Shown here: positions 1-10,618 of the stretch, piece by piece
How the letters are laid out: each line of letters opens with the position of its first letter
Numbering within the stretch: the stretch's first letter is position 1
Source of the DNA: Diploptera punctata
Taxonomy: Eukaryota > Arthropoda > Insecta > Blattodea > Blaberidae
Assembly: GCA_030220185.1 (NCBI GenBank)
Contig: JASPKZ010008347.1
Span: forward strand, 558,001-622,000
DNA length: 64,000 nt
Direction of reading: 5' to 3'
Made by a program: the position numbers and the translations under genes
Notes under the pieces: generated by a model
What the model was told of the DNA's origin: nothing
Database searches by the model: none
The model's input: only the letters and a program-made list of their open reading frames with translations

Positions 1-1197
1 ATGCTCAACATTAGGCTTTCTTTCAAATGTATTAAAGTATTGTGTTTGCGTTGACATTTGGAACAAGGTTTCTCTTTACAAAATCTCGCTGTATGCCCCT
101 TTGAAAAGCAATTATAACATAATCTAATCTGACCAACTAAATGTACTCTATCATCTACAGTTAATTGGTTGAATTCCTCACAATCTGTTAAATTATGTTT
201 ATTTGATTTGCAATTATGGCAATATCTCGATTTGCTGTCATTAGCAATATGGAAAGATTTGACTTTAGGCCTTACATCTAGTTTCTCATTCACTACAATG
301 TTTTTACATTCACTGAGCTCCAAAGTTTGAGCCTTTCTCTCCAAAAATTCCATAAACTCGACTAAGCTAGGGATATCCGTAGCACCGTGTTTAGCTTCCC
401 ACTCTGACCTATGAATACCTTTCATTTTACTCGATATAATTTCCTGCAACATTAGATCTGATAACAGAACATCACTCCGAAGATTCTCTATGGCATTAAT
501 ATTGCCTTTTACTTGGTTAAGTACTTTCCTATACTCTGCAGCAGTACCTGTACTACAAGAAGGTAAGCTGAGTAAGCACTTAACATGCTGAGACAATATC
601 ATGCGTCTGTTGTCGTACCTTTGCTGAATTAACTTCCAGGCGGTACCAAAATTGCCTTCAGTTATCGCCAAGTTACTGAGTAATTGCCTAGGTTCGCCTT
701 CAAGTGACGATAATAAATAATGAAGCCTTTGAACATTATCTAAGTTGGTATTGTTAATCACCAGGGACTCAAAGGTATTCTTAAATGAGAGGTATTCAGT
801 CAATTCTCCTTGGAAATGGGGAATCTGAATAGCCGGTAACTTAAAACTACAACTCGATCTACTAGATGCACGTGACTCATCAAAACCATGACTATCTGTA
901 GGTTTTTGAAGACTTTCTATTAAATCCTGCACCTTGCCACACAACTCATAATTTCATTTTTTTTCAAAATCCTCATGATCCCTTGCATGATCCTGACCTG
1001 GCTTTGAATCTACTTCAAGCTCTAAGAAATTCCTAACTGCCTCAAACTGTTCCCAAATATCTCCTAGCTTACTTTGTCTAGCTACTAGGGTGTTTTAGGG
1101 AAATGGTTTCACTATTGATATAATTTTCCAAATTAGTAAGGCTTCTTTTAAGAATGCCTCGCTTTTGGATAGCCTTTGCCTCACTTTCAAATGACAT
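1..1197 (-). pseudogene. BEL/Pao gag polyprotein relic (DUF1759-like plus zinc knuckle), 3' truncated by window edge
   Basis: Gag would form the retrotransposon particle and bind its RNA. The likely start is the ATG at 1197 (MSFESEAKAIQKRG), because the family-like sequence begins there. A longer frame back to 1278 only adds low-complexity residues. The frame breaks near 1080-1090 (stop after LKHPSS) and again near 955-962, in a run of A. Around 700-840 the - strand encodes PHFQGELTEYLSFKNTFESL, characteristic of the DUF1759 block of BEL/Pao gag. At the left edge are cysteine motifs such as CYNCFSKGHTARFC and CSKCQRKH, a zinc-knuckle array. With two frame breaks it is not functional as it stands. 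The C-terminus and protease/pol are outside the window. Confidence 0.8.
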
Positions 1198-1638
1198 TTT
1201 GATAAATAACAAATTACCGAACACTATAACATAAATATATTTTATAAAATAATTAAAATATATATATAAATCACACAAATAATATGGAAATTTGAAATAT
1301 CATGTCAGCTCGACTCAATACTGAATGAGGTAGGATATCAGCTCTAAGATAGGAGATACAAGCATGCAGTAGTACTTATCTTTAGGTCTCTACTAGGATT
1401 TCCAATAGACCAGACATCTGTGGTACTCTAGAATGGGACACCACGCTGCTAGAAGGTCACAGCACCGTTGATATCAAAGGATAGCTCACTCGAAGATCTG
1501 CGAGGGGGTCGCGGTCCACTAGTTGATAACCGAAACACCACGTGGTAACGCTTTCACTGTTCTTTGTTTAATATATTTCTTCACGTAAGTAATACCTTTT
1601 GTGTCACAATATCACGATTTTTCACAAGGCGGCTGTTA

Positions 1639-1657
1639 GATCCGGCCCGGAGGACCA
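1639..1657 (-). other. Primer-binding-site-like sequence of the BEL/Pao element
   Basis: On the - strand, six bases after the LTR end, is TGGTCCTCCGGGCCGGATC. It starts with TGG, the complement of a tRNA CCA end, as expected for a tRNA primer site. I did not assign the tRNA. Its spacing supports the LTR border at 1664. Confidence 0.6.
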
Positions 1658-1663
1658 AAAATA

Positions 1664-2241
1664 TGTAGCAGAATAATAATAAATACCTACTACACATACA
1701 GGTAATAGTTCACTGAGCTTTATTTCTAACCTGTAAATAGCGATAAAGTTCTTCTCTCTGGAAAGTGGACTGTATTTTAGGAAATGCTGTGACACAAATA
1801 ATTAAACAGATGAAGATAAGACTATATTTAAACAAGTAATTTACACGTGCTCACGTCTTGTTCAGTAAGTTTACCACGTGCTCAAAGTCGTTCTCTTTCC
1901 TTTCTCGGAAAAAAAAAATCAACAAAGTACTGTACACCAGAGCGTCACTCTTTCTAATTCACTTAATAATGCTTATAATGTGTGGCTATTGATTTCAGCC
2001 TTAATTTATCACTCACAGTTATTTATGTGCTCGGGTAGATGCTTAAACACTATGTGCAGAGGCGCACCACTAAACACGTCCGCCATCTACGAGACACACA
2101 CACACGAGACCGCTCGCCAGGAGCTCCACAAGCACAAGAAGGTTGCGTACGCCACGCGGTTCAAACCACGAGAGGACTCAGGTTGGCCAACATTGACAAC
2201 TCCCGCCAACCACTCAAGGCAGCCAACCTGAGGCGTCAACA
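1664..2241 (-). repeat. 5' LTR of the BEL/Pao element (578 bp)
   Basis: Read on the - strand the block starts TGTTGACGCCTCAGG at 2241 and ends CTGCTACA at 1664, just before the primer-binding-like site. The TG...CA ends fit an LTR, and the right border coincides with the end of the flanking LINE coding sequence. There is no second LTR in the window to compare with, so the exact limits are an inference. Confidence 0.6.
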
Positions 2242-2915
2242 GGCATTATATAGGAAAAGAAGATTTTTTCTCGGGAAGGAGTGGGTGTGGGTAGGAGCTC
2301 ATCTATAGTTTGTTGTTTGGTCGTAGTGTTTATATTAAGTGTGGCGTACGATGTGAAATGTTGGTTTAGATCGTCCAGTGATATGTTAATACTCTCTACT
2401 TTGGTTGTCGGCTGCCGTAGCCCCATTGATCTAATACGTTTCCACATATCACTTGCATTTGTGTTTGGATCAATGAGACTATGAGCATATCGCAGCTTAG
2501 CGTTCCTAATGATTTGATTTGTTTTGTTTCTTAATGTCTTATATTGTCTTAAGTTAGCGTCACTTTTGTCTCGTCTATATTTTCGAAAAGCAGCATCCCT
2601 CTAAGCCATCAGTAGTCGAATTTCGTGGGATATCCAGTGAGCTGGGGATTTAAGTAATTCGTCTAGTCTTCAAGGGGGCATGTTTGTCGTAAAGTTCTAA
2701 TATCATATTGTTAAATTTAAGCAAGTTTTCGTCAATTCTCCGTAGGGTCCAAATGTCATACCACGGCATCTCGATAGCGTCTGCAATTAGAGCTTGCTGG
2801 TTAATATTTTCTAAATTTCAGTACGTCAATAATTTAGGACAAGTCCTAGGACACTAGAGAGAGTATTCGATATATATGACGTCATGGGCTGATATGCCGG
2901 GGGCAGATATATGTC
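2242..2915 (-). pseudogene. CR1-like host LINE, post-endonuclease linker segment
   Basis: Read on the - strand from 2915, this resumes the endonuclease broken at 9146. Directly after the target-site copy comes APGISAHDVIYIEYS, the end of a CR1-type AP-endonuclease domain. Next are a linker with FNNMILELYDKHAPLKTRR, an AFRKYRRDKSDANLRQYKTL-type basic stretch, and WKRIRSMGLRQP at about 2440. Several stops and frameshifts break it. It ends at 2242, where the BEL/Pao LTR starts, so the reverse transcriptase half should lie left of the window, beyond the BEL element. The join with 9146 is inferred from the shared 12-bp target duplication and the continuity of the domain. Confidence 0.75.
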
Positions 2916-3499
2916 CTTGAGATAGATAGATGGAAAGCTCTGCGGCCATCACTTAAGTGTTGGCGGTGAGCGATCCATTTTGGTCCTCCTTAATAGGTAG
3001 AACCCCGGGTTCCTGTAAAATACATTAGCCCCGGTTTAAATTTTGAATTTAATTTTGAAGTTAATTAGCAGAGTGAAGTCGGAAGCGGACCTTTTGGGGT
3101 TCTATTCCAGCATTTGCTCATTGGATTGAGGGAAACCGCTTAAAACCTCAATCGGAATAGTCGATCACGCGGGATCTTGCCAAGTTTGGCTTTCGGATGA
3201 CTCTATATTGGGAGGGCATCCAGGCTTCTCTTTATTTAAATATAATGTGCGTACATTTCAGATTATTACAATTAATCATACAATTATGGTAACGTGCATT
3301 TTTTAATTTTTTTTTTGCATTCTTCAGTTGTTGCTGTTCTATCTGTAGTTGTCAGGTGATGTCAGTTTCTCTGGAACTGGTGGGATGAACCTGTAGCAGT
3401 AAGATTAGTTATTAGTTTTTAATTTGTTGTGTTAATATATTTTATTAATGTACATTATATGCTAATGTTGTAATTGTAATTGAATAATTGTGTAATGTG

Positions 3500-3542
<43 letters not shown>

Positions 3543-3560
3543 CCTATCAGCTTTCACTGG
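2916..3560 (-). other. 3' region of the Jockey-like element
   Basis: Non-coding. On the - strand it follows the RT stop, passes a (TG)n run (3507-3541) and ends in a short CATCTATCTATCTC repeat next to the target duplication. An AATAAA lies near 3232-3240 on the - strand. A GC-richer stretch at 2940-3230 is distinct from its surroundings and may be a nested repeat that I do not recognise. Confidence 0.5.
3507..3541. repeat. (TG)n microsatellite
   Basis: About 17 uninterrupted TG units lie just downstream of the Jockey RT stop codon. Confidence 0.95.
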
Positions 3561-5470
3561 TCAAGTGTTGTCCAGGATCCATTTTGGACGCTTGTGTTTG
3601 TTGTTGGCTGTTTCATAGGTTCCCAGCGATGCCACGAGTGGATTATCATGGCCTTCACATGTATTATAAAATTTAAGAGCCATGCGTTTAATATACTCCT
3701 CGATTGTTTCTACACCCGTTTGATCGTGTAATATGTCAACTGGTGTTACACGCGGTAGTTTTGTAATCATATATAATAATTTGTTTTGAAAAACTTGCAG
3801 TTTCTTTATGTGAGTTCTAGCGGCGTGTCCCCATATGGGGCTTGCGTACGTGAGTACTGGCCTTAATAGTGCCTTGTAGATTGTTAGCCCTGTGTTTATT
3901 CGAATTTTGTTATGGTTATTTAAAATAGGGTATAGCAGCTTCAATGTCCCATACGCTTTGCCTAAGGTATTTTGGATATGTTGTTTAAACAGTAGTTTTT
4001 TGTCGAGTGTTACACCTAAATAAATGGCTTCGTTTTTCCACTCGATATTGTGTCCATAAAGACTTAATTGTGGGGGCATGTATCGATATAGAGAATACCT
4101 TTTTGTATAAAGAACTGCTTGGCATTTATCTACGTTTATTTTTATTCTCCATTTTTCCAACCATGGTTCGAGAATATTAAGATTATTTTGAATCTTTCTA
4201 GACGCGTGTATTGTTCGGGAGGATTGACTAGTGATTAGAGTGTCATCTGCATACATATATAGATGAGTGTTGTTATGTCTATTGTCATGTGGAATATCAT
4301 TTATGTATATATTGAAAAGTGTAGGTCCTAGAATACTGCCTTGTGGCACTCCACTATAGACGGGCCGCAGGGCGGATTTTGAGTTATGGAAAGCAACTTC
4401 GAATTGCCTATTGTTTATATATTTAGCTATTAAATGAATTATTCCGTCATCTAATCCTGTTTCGACCATTTTCCGTAGTAGGCCGTGATGCCACACTCTG
4501 TCGAAGGCTTGTTTTATATCTAAGTATAATCCAATCGTGACACGATTTTCGTTAAACCCTCTAGTGATATGTTCAACCAGTCTCATTAGCTGGGTTACTG
4601 TGCTATGTTTTGGACGGAATCCGTTCTGTTCATCCCGAATTACATTTAATTGTTTTAGATTGTGATTAAGGCGCTTACATATAATTTTTTCAGATACCTT
4701 ACTCATTGTGTTTAATAATGTTATCGGGCGATAATTTCCTGGTTCTCTAGGATTTTTTCCAGGTTTGGGGGATAATATTATACGCCCAGTTTTCCATGTT
4801 TTTGGGAAATACTTCATTTCGAACATAGCATTTATTATTTTTGCTAAAAATGCATATCCGATGTTGGGTAACTGTTTCAGCACTGTGTTTTGTATGCCAT
4901 CAGGGCCAGGTGCTTTTCTATCGGGAAGGTGATTGATTAGCCATTTGACTTCTGAGACGTTTGTTTTTCTGATTTGTTTATTGGGTATTCTATTTAGAAA
5001 TTCTTGGACCATTGTTTCCGTTTCCCTTGTAAATTGCGGGTTATTCGGAGGGTCATGTGGTACAAAGGTTCGCTCCAGATGATTTGCAAATGCTTCCGCT
5101 TTTTCCTGATCTGTGACGGCTTTCCCGTTAGGCAAGATGAGAGGGGGATATGTATCCGCTTTGTGTGTTACTTTTTTAACCATGTTCCATGTTCTCGGCA
5201 TGTCCTTAGTATCTAGACTGCCGATTACATTTTCCCAGGTGTCTGACACGAATGTTTGTATAGCAACCTTGATTCTTTGTTGCAGATCATTCATTTCTTG
5301 CCTGTATTGCAAGTTATTGTGATGCCTTTGCCATTTTCTTCTTGCATCGTTCCTTTGCCTAATTAGGCGTAGGATATGATCTGGGAGATACGGCTGGTTG
5401 GTTCTAATAGATTTTTTTGGGATATTAGTGTTAATAGCCGTATTTATGCTATTTGTTAGGCTGTCTACCC
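3561..5470 (-). pseudogene. Jockey-like reverse transcriptase (C-terminal part of ORF2)
   Basis: The enzyme would copy the element's RNA into DNA at the nick made by its endonuclease. The frame is open for 583 residues from an internal Met at 5312, and its true frame reaches back to about 5470. There it is separated from the endonuclease by one frameshift near 5465. RT blocks are visible in order: HLPDRKAPGPDGIQN, YRPITLLNTMSKVSEK, LYLDIKQAFDRVWH, SGVPQGSILGPTLFN and the catalytic MYADDTLI. After them come the thumb-type YLGVTLDKKL and a PVLTYASPIWGHAA block. The length is normal for a Jockey RT. The missing link to the endonuclease makes it a pseudogene despite the intact RT core. Confidence 0.9.
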
Positions 5471-6259
5471 CGTGTCAATATCATTAGCCGTGTTTAATGG
5501 TCGATCTTGTAATGAATTTTCAATATCTATTTTTAATTGGGTCCAGTTTGCTAATTTGTAATTCGGGATTTGTCTTGTTTGAACTCTGCTTGGTCTACCT
5601 CTTAGTGTGGGGCGCACTGGGAGGTGGTCTGATTGGAGGTTATTTTCTACCGTGATATCACAGGGAATGTTAATATTTTTCATTAAAGCGATATCAAGAA
5701 TATCTGGTCGAAAATGTATGTTATTAGGGTAGTGAGTGGGCTTATCTGGTGCCAGGATTTGAAAGCTCCTATTGGAGTCGTAAAAAAATCCCCTGAGTTT
5801 GTTGCCGGCCCTATTACTTGTTCTGCAGCCCCAATCAGTATGCTTGGCATTTAAATCGCCAGCTAGTATTATATTGTTATTTGTTCCTATCAGATTTTCT
5901 ATATCATTTATGTCTATATCTCCTGGAGGATTATAAGTACAAATTAGTGTTACCGTATGGCGGCCAATTTTAAGTCCAATGGCTACGCATTCCGTCCTAT
6001 TTGTGATGGGTAAGTCGACTAGGTTATGTTTGACGGTTTTATGTACCAATATGGCCACACCACCGCCTTGTCTGTTGTTTCTATCCAACCTGTATGTTGA
6101 ATAGTTTCTGTTGTTGAATTTTTCTCTATCCGTGAGGTGAGTTTCCGTTATTAGTGCTATGGGAATTTTATTTTTGTTTAAATAGTGTAGTAGTTCTGCT
6201 TTTTTATTACGGATGCCTTGAGCATTCCAGAATATGATCCCAGTTCCCCTAATACCCAT
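5465..6259 (-). pseudogene. Jockey-like AP endonuclease (N-terminal part of ORF2)
   Basis: Starts at ATG 6259, three bases after the ORF1 stop, the tight ORF1/ORF2 spacing usual in Jockey elements. The 264 residues show the exonuclease-endonuclease-phosphatase fold: FWNAQGIRNKKAELL at the start, LITETHL with the catalytic Glu, a GGVAIL strand, ICTYNPPGD, AGDLNAKHTDWGCR with the catalytic Asp/Asn, and a C-terminal SDHLPV motif with the active-site Asp-His. It would nick target DNA to prime reverse transcription. The frame ends at a stop at 5465, but a one-base shift there continues into the RT, so a single indel broke ORF2. Confidence 0.88.
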
Positions 6260-6261
6260 GA

Positions 6262-8352
6262 TCAGTAGAAGCTCAATAGGGTGCTGACAAAGCGTGCAGC
6301 TACGTGTGGCAATACCCTAAGGGTGGGCTCTCTCCTCAGCGTGTCATATGCATCGTCTAGTGCATCAAATACCGCCGAGATGAGACCATCCTCGTGTATT
6401 GAGTGACTCTCACTCCTGTCGTCTGGTACGTTGTTAGCGTCCCGACGATCTGGGAGTGGACTATCACTATGTTGGTTATTGATTGGTTCAGTAGGACCTT
6501 TACTATACTGTATCCTGGCTTCCCACATCTTCCGCTGCTCCAGGAATCTGTTCTGATCCTCTCGCAACTTTTGCCACTCGGCTCTAAGTTGCTGAGTTTG
6601 CCTAGAAAGCAGTTCCTGTTGTTGCTGCAGTTGATGCTGAACTCGTCGGATTTCCAGCATTTGTGGGTCCTCCGATTGTGTGGGCTGGTATTGTTGCTGC
6701 TGGTGTTCTTGGGTATTATTATTGGGTCGAGCTTCAGGTGCTGGAGCACGATCCCGAGGCTCTTGGAGCCTTGTGGGCTGCGGCTGAGCCTGAGTGAGTT
6801 CTGGGATCTCTTTGGACCGCCAGAGAATACTCACGGTTCTCCGCCTCCCTCATGACTCTCTCGCCCGTTCTCAGTGCTTGCAACGCCTGTTCTCTTTGTG
6901 CTTGAGGAACGTGTTGTGGTGTATTATTGGGTCTGTTAATTCGTCTGTTTTGTATTGGCGTTCCTCGTGCTCTTTGTGGCGTGTGTGCAATGTTGTTTTG
7001 TGTAGTGTTGTTTCTGCCCCTGTTTCTAATGGAATTCATCACTGCCTTCCTGATTGGGCACTGATTTGAGGTTGCTGTGTGCGACCCTTTACAGTTTGCA
7101 CAGCGTGGTGCGCAATTCGGAGGCAGTCTGCAGTCTGTGTCTGGGTGTGAATCAGCACAGATCCTGCAGCGTGGCGAGGCCATACATGATTCCCTGTAAT
7201 GTTGAATTTTAGGCAATTTTTACATTGCACTACAGGGTCCCTATTCCTGTATGGTTTCTACCAGGACTGAGTAATAGCACAGACTTCTTAGGTTATATAT
7301 TTGCTTATTTGCAGCGTTATCCGGAAGCTCCACTGAAAATAAGGGATAAGGAGCTCCAGTTGGGGATTTCATATTTTTACATTCTGTGATTTGGAAGCCT
7401 TTTACTCGAAGTGCTTCCTCAATTGTCTCTGGGTGGGTGTTACTTGGTACGCCACGGATTACGACGCTTAGGACCTTGCGTCTCGTTTCGATTATGTGAA
7501 AGGGAACCTGAGATTCTTTTAAGTATTTAAGTAGGTTCACATAATCCCTTCTAGTTGAAGTTTTAACCTGTGTACCCTGATTAGTCAGTACACAGTGTGA
7601 GGGCTAGGGGAGAATACCTTGTTGTGAATGTATCGTTTAGTCTTGCCATGTCCCCTTGGTAGGTATTGTGAATTATGACAGGAGGCATTTGTTGTGTTCT
7701 TGTCATAAATGAGTTTGCGGAGGAAACAGAAGAACCAGTAGAAGAGTTTGTGTTTCTTCTTTCCCTCCTTGTTTGTGTATTTGGCGTTGTGTTTGCTGCA
7801 GGTGGCTGAGTGTTTGTTTTATTGTTTTGCCATTCCTGCCCACTTGTTGGTAATCTGTGTCGTCTGTTGTGCTGAATGTGTCCCTGACTTCCACATTTTG
7901 TGGAGTGTTAGTTGTCTGGGGTGAGCCAGGTTCACTGTGAGTTACTTCACACGCATTGCCAGTGTTTGAGGGACCCGCCTCAGAGTTCAGTATATTTTGG
8001 CTCTCCTGGCTTTGAGCAAGCTCTGCTAGTGTGCGGTATTCTCTTAAGGAATCCTGTGTACTGTTTGTTCTGTGTGTTTCGTTTATGGGCTCTGAGCATA
8101 CAGAGTCCATGTCTGTTGAGACAGTAGGCATGCTCGTACCAGGAGATCTCTCACCCAAACCTGAGGATGGTCTCTCTCTGACCGGCATACGTGTGGCTTG
8201 ATGTACTTCAGGCTTATCAGTGAATTGTAGTTGACGACTGATGCCTGGAGGTGATCTTTTTGATGTTTCTGATTTGTTTGAGATTTAGTTTGTTTTTTTT
8301 GTTTTGTTGTTTTATTAAGAGAAGGGTAGCTTCTCGTCCGAGTGAGTACCAT
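6262..8352 (-). pseudogene. Jockey-like ORF1 (gag-like, PRE-C2HC and CCHC zinc knuckles), frameshifted
   Basis: ORF1 proteins coat the element's RNA. The relic is spread over at least four frames. There is a hydrophilic N-terminal part (8352-7703), an RRM/PRE-C2HC-like block at 7540-7241 (VLSVVIRGVPSNTHPETIEE), cysteine motifs at about 7230-7040 (CRICADSHPDTDC, CANCKGSHTATSNQCPI), and a Gln-rich tail ending at a stop at 6262. The Gln-rich tail (6580-6680) is predicted coiled coil by eye. Start choice between 8352 and 8188 is uncertain because a frameshift lies between them. The order of domains matches Jockey-clade ORF1. Confidence 0.8.
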
Positions 8353-9145
8353 TTTTAGATACTTAGAGTGTATAACACTGATATGAATATTTATGTATAT
8401 ATGATGTCCCCTCTACCACAGGCTATAAATCTGTGGAGAAGGGATTTCTTAAGTGCTAATTTATTTATATACCTATTTTGCTTATTTATTTTAATACTAA
8501 ATTGTCTTAATTAATTATAATACTCCCTTAATTTAGAGTTTTCTCTATTATCACTTATCAATGGCTCGTTGGCCGAAATTTGTTAGTTACCGGACATCGT
8601 TGGACCTCTTGGCCCACGAACGACGGGCTTTGGGGCCATTAGGCCCGGGGTGGGCTACCTATTTATTAAAACTTAATCTAGGTGGCTATCGTTTTGTCCT
8701 GTTATTTAAATTTCACACGCGGTATTATATAATTATAGCCGAGTGAGTTAGAATGTGCTATATATCTGTGTTTCTTATTTACTACTTAAAAAGATTTAAA
8801 TTCCGCGCTCAGTTGCGGATTCAAAATGACCGCGCACTCAGGAGTAGTATCTAGGAAGCGGTGAGAACAACATGGCTGCCGGGAAAGATGGTGGGGGACA
8901 GCGAGTTGGAGGGGACAAGATGTCTGCGCTGGACAAAGCAACAGTCACAAATGACGCTTTCTTAATAACTAAACTGCTACTTAACCTAGAGAAAATATAA
9001 TTATGTTAAAATGATCAGTAAAACTTAATCTCTAACTTATGCTACAACTTATCTGTGTACACTAAGCTTAAACCACTAATTATGCACACTAATTAGAGAG
9101 CACACGCTACACACGTCTTCCACTACTAGCGGCCACCTAGACTCC
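8353..9145 (-). promoter_or_regulatory. 5' untranslated leader of the Jockey-like element, likely holding its internal promoter
   Basis: About 790 bp between the element's 5' end (GGGAGTCTAGGTGGCCGC on the - strand at 9145) and the first plausible ORF1 start. It includes two GC-rich islands, at about 8560-8660 and 8830-8940, in AT-rich DNA. Jockey elements carry internal promoters at their extreme 5' end. That function is inferred from the family, not shown by a specific motif. Confidence 0.45.
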
Positions 9146-9398
9146 CAGATATATGTCTGTAGTTTATAATTTTCTGTGAATTTGTCGTGGCTATGATGTC
9201 TATTAATGTATCAGTCGTCGATGTGTGATGGGTTGGATGTAAAGGCAAGACATGAATATTGCATGCGTGAAATAATGCTAGTAGTTCTGATGATGATGAT
9301 GAGGAAGAAAGTAAGTTAGAATTAAAGTCGCCCAATACTATAACATGCTGATAATGCTGCAGTAAACTTAATAAAGGTGTTTCTGTGTCACTAAGATA
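9146..9398 (-). pseudogene. CR1-like host LINE endonuclease, middle segment
   Basis: Lies between the Jockey insertion and the small LINE insertion. The - strand encodes SDTETPLLSLLQHYQHVIVL, then GDFNSNLL with the endonuclease catalytic Asp/Asn, a Ser run, and LIDIIATTNSQKIINY. It ends at the Jockey target duplication. Its upstream part is at 9821-10386 and its downstream part at 2242-2915. Confidence 0.8.
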
Positions 9399-9772
9399 GC
9401 CTCTGCCCGCTCCTGGAATCTCCTTCCTCAAGATATCAGGGGTTGCCCACACACTTGGTACCTTTAAGTCACGCTTATACAGTTACCTGTTGTCTAATAA
9501 TTAATTTTTCTCTATTTATTTAATTTTATACTATGTCATTAATCTTTTCCTGTTTTTTATATATATTGTACATATTATATATTTAATTCGTTAAATTTAG
9601 AGTAAATCAAAATACATTATAAATATTAATTGTATTGTATTCATAACTTGTAATCGTTTATATATATATATTGTAATTTAGATTTAAGACTATTTTTTGT
9701 TTGTATTTTTTTAAACCTGGTTGAGTGGTAGACAAGGCCTTAAGGCCTTAACTCTGCCAGGTAAAATAAAGC

Positions 9773-9820
<48 letters not shown>
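9399..9820 (+). mobile_element. LINE 3'-end fragment with (ATT)n tail, inserted in the CR1-like endonuclease
   Basis: A 422-bp insertion flanked by TAAGATA (9392-9398 and 9821-9827). Its start encodes the last residues of a reverse transcriptase (SWNLLPQDIRG, then after a one-base shift TFKSRLYSYLLSNN and a stop). A short 3' UTR follows, then GGCCTTAAGGCC and GTAAAATAAAG before an (ATT)n tail. Extreme 5' truncation and a microsatellite tail are typical of CR1/L2-type LINEs. A related - strand copy of the same 3' end is at 23779-23865. Confidence 0.88.
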
Positions 9821-9823
<3 letters not shown>

Positions 9824-10386
9824 GATACTCTACTTTCGGAGGTTTGTACACCATGCACAGGAGACATCTCTGTAAACTAGCTGAAATTTCAATGAAGAGG
9901 AATTCTGGTCGTGCATTGTAATCAGGGGAGGAGTGAAGAATACTTTTGGGCTCTAAGTTCGATTTGATATACATCGCAACTCCCCGAACTCTTTTTGCTA
10001 GTCTATCATTGCGACAGAGTGTGTACTCGTCGATATCAACAAGTGAGGAGTGATGGGAAGGTTTAAGCCAGGACTCAGATATTAAGATCGCATGCAGAGA
10101 GATCTCGGAAAATAAATGTCGAATTTCATGACTGTGAGACAGAATGCTTTGAGCGTTAATGTGGGCGATTTTAAGAGTAGTTGAACGAGGAGAAAAAAGT
10201 TATTTTAGCAGGTGGGGTGAGAAGAATGTGAGGGTTCATTGACATTGTCATTTGAAGAAAAGTAGGAACTTGTCTGGGGGATGGTCGTGTTGAAAGTAGG
10301 TCAGGGACTGCAAATATTTGACTAAAACTTGGAAGATCAATCTTACCAACTTTTGCAAATAATGAAAAATTTAACTGAATTAACAC
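9821..10386 (-). pseudogene. CR1-like host LINE endonuclease, N-terminal segment
   Basis: The - strand encodes KIAHINAQSILSHSHEI at about 10170, ILISESWLKPSHHSS with the catalytic Glu, then RVRGVAMYIKSNLEPKS and CMVYKPPKVEYL. This is the first half of an AP-endonuclease domain of the CR1/L2 type. A possible ORF2 start is Met 10386, with a frameshift near 10195. Across the small insertion, VEYL at 9830 continues in frame into SDTETP at 9390. The gene is broken by three later insertions as well as its own indels. Confidence 0.82.
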
Positions 10387-10618
10387 ACTATTAGGAGCAG
10401 AGAAAAATATATATTAGTAATAATAAAATCAATTGGACTATTCTAAGCAAGTAAAGTAAATGTTAACCTAATTAGCCTAGAGAAATTGCTACAGCTTAAT
10501 TATTAATTTAGGAATTAATGAAAAAAAGATAAATATTAAAAATAAGAAATAGAATAATTAAATGGTTTTTAAATTATATGATATTAAAAGCATACCCTAA
10601 ATACGCTAAAGGCTTAAA

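Larger units (their letters stand above)
1..2241 (-). mobile_element. BEL/Pao LTR retrotransposon, 5' part (runs off the left edge)
   Basis: Seen on the - strand, in order: a presumed 5' LTR (1664-2241), a primer-binding-site-like stretch directly after it, a leader of about 440 bp, and a gag relic starting at 1197 and leaving the window at position 1. The gag has the layout I associate with BEL/Pao: a DUF1759-like block, then cysteine-rich knuckles. The pol part and 3' LTR must lie left of the window. The element is inserted into the post-endonuclease linker of a CR1-like LINE, whose reading frame stops at 2242. The family is inferred from gag and PBS. Only one LTR is visible, so the LTR edges are inferred from TG...CA ends and the host frame. 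Confidence 0.8.
2916..9145 (-). mobile_element. Jockey-like non-LTR retrotransposon, near full length, with 12-bp target site duplication
   Basis: A 6,230-bp block flanked by identical copies of CAGATATATGTC (2904-2915 and 9146-9157). On the - strand it has a 5' leader (about 8353-9145), an ORF1 relic with CCHC knuckles (6262-8352), an apurinic-type endonuclease (5465-6259), a reverse transcriptase (3561 to about 5470) and a 3' region (2916-3560). ORF1-then-EN-RT with no RNase H is the Jockey-clade plan. The flanks are two halves of one CR1-like endonuclease domain, which supports a single insertion event. Part of the 3' region (2916-3240) has different base composition and could be a separate small insertion, so that end is less certain. 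Frameshifts in ORF1 and between EN and RT make it inactive. Confidence 0.85.

Noticed and set aside
1878..2308. Overlapping + strand frames in the BEL/Pao LTR
   Set aside because: They read the LTR backwards, and the element's coding strand is -.
9721..9974. Leu-run and Asn-run frames around the (ATT)n tract
   Set aside because: The homopolymer part is the LINE tail. Only the MYIKSNLEPKS part (- strand) is real, as part of the CR1-like endonuclease.
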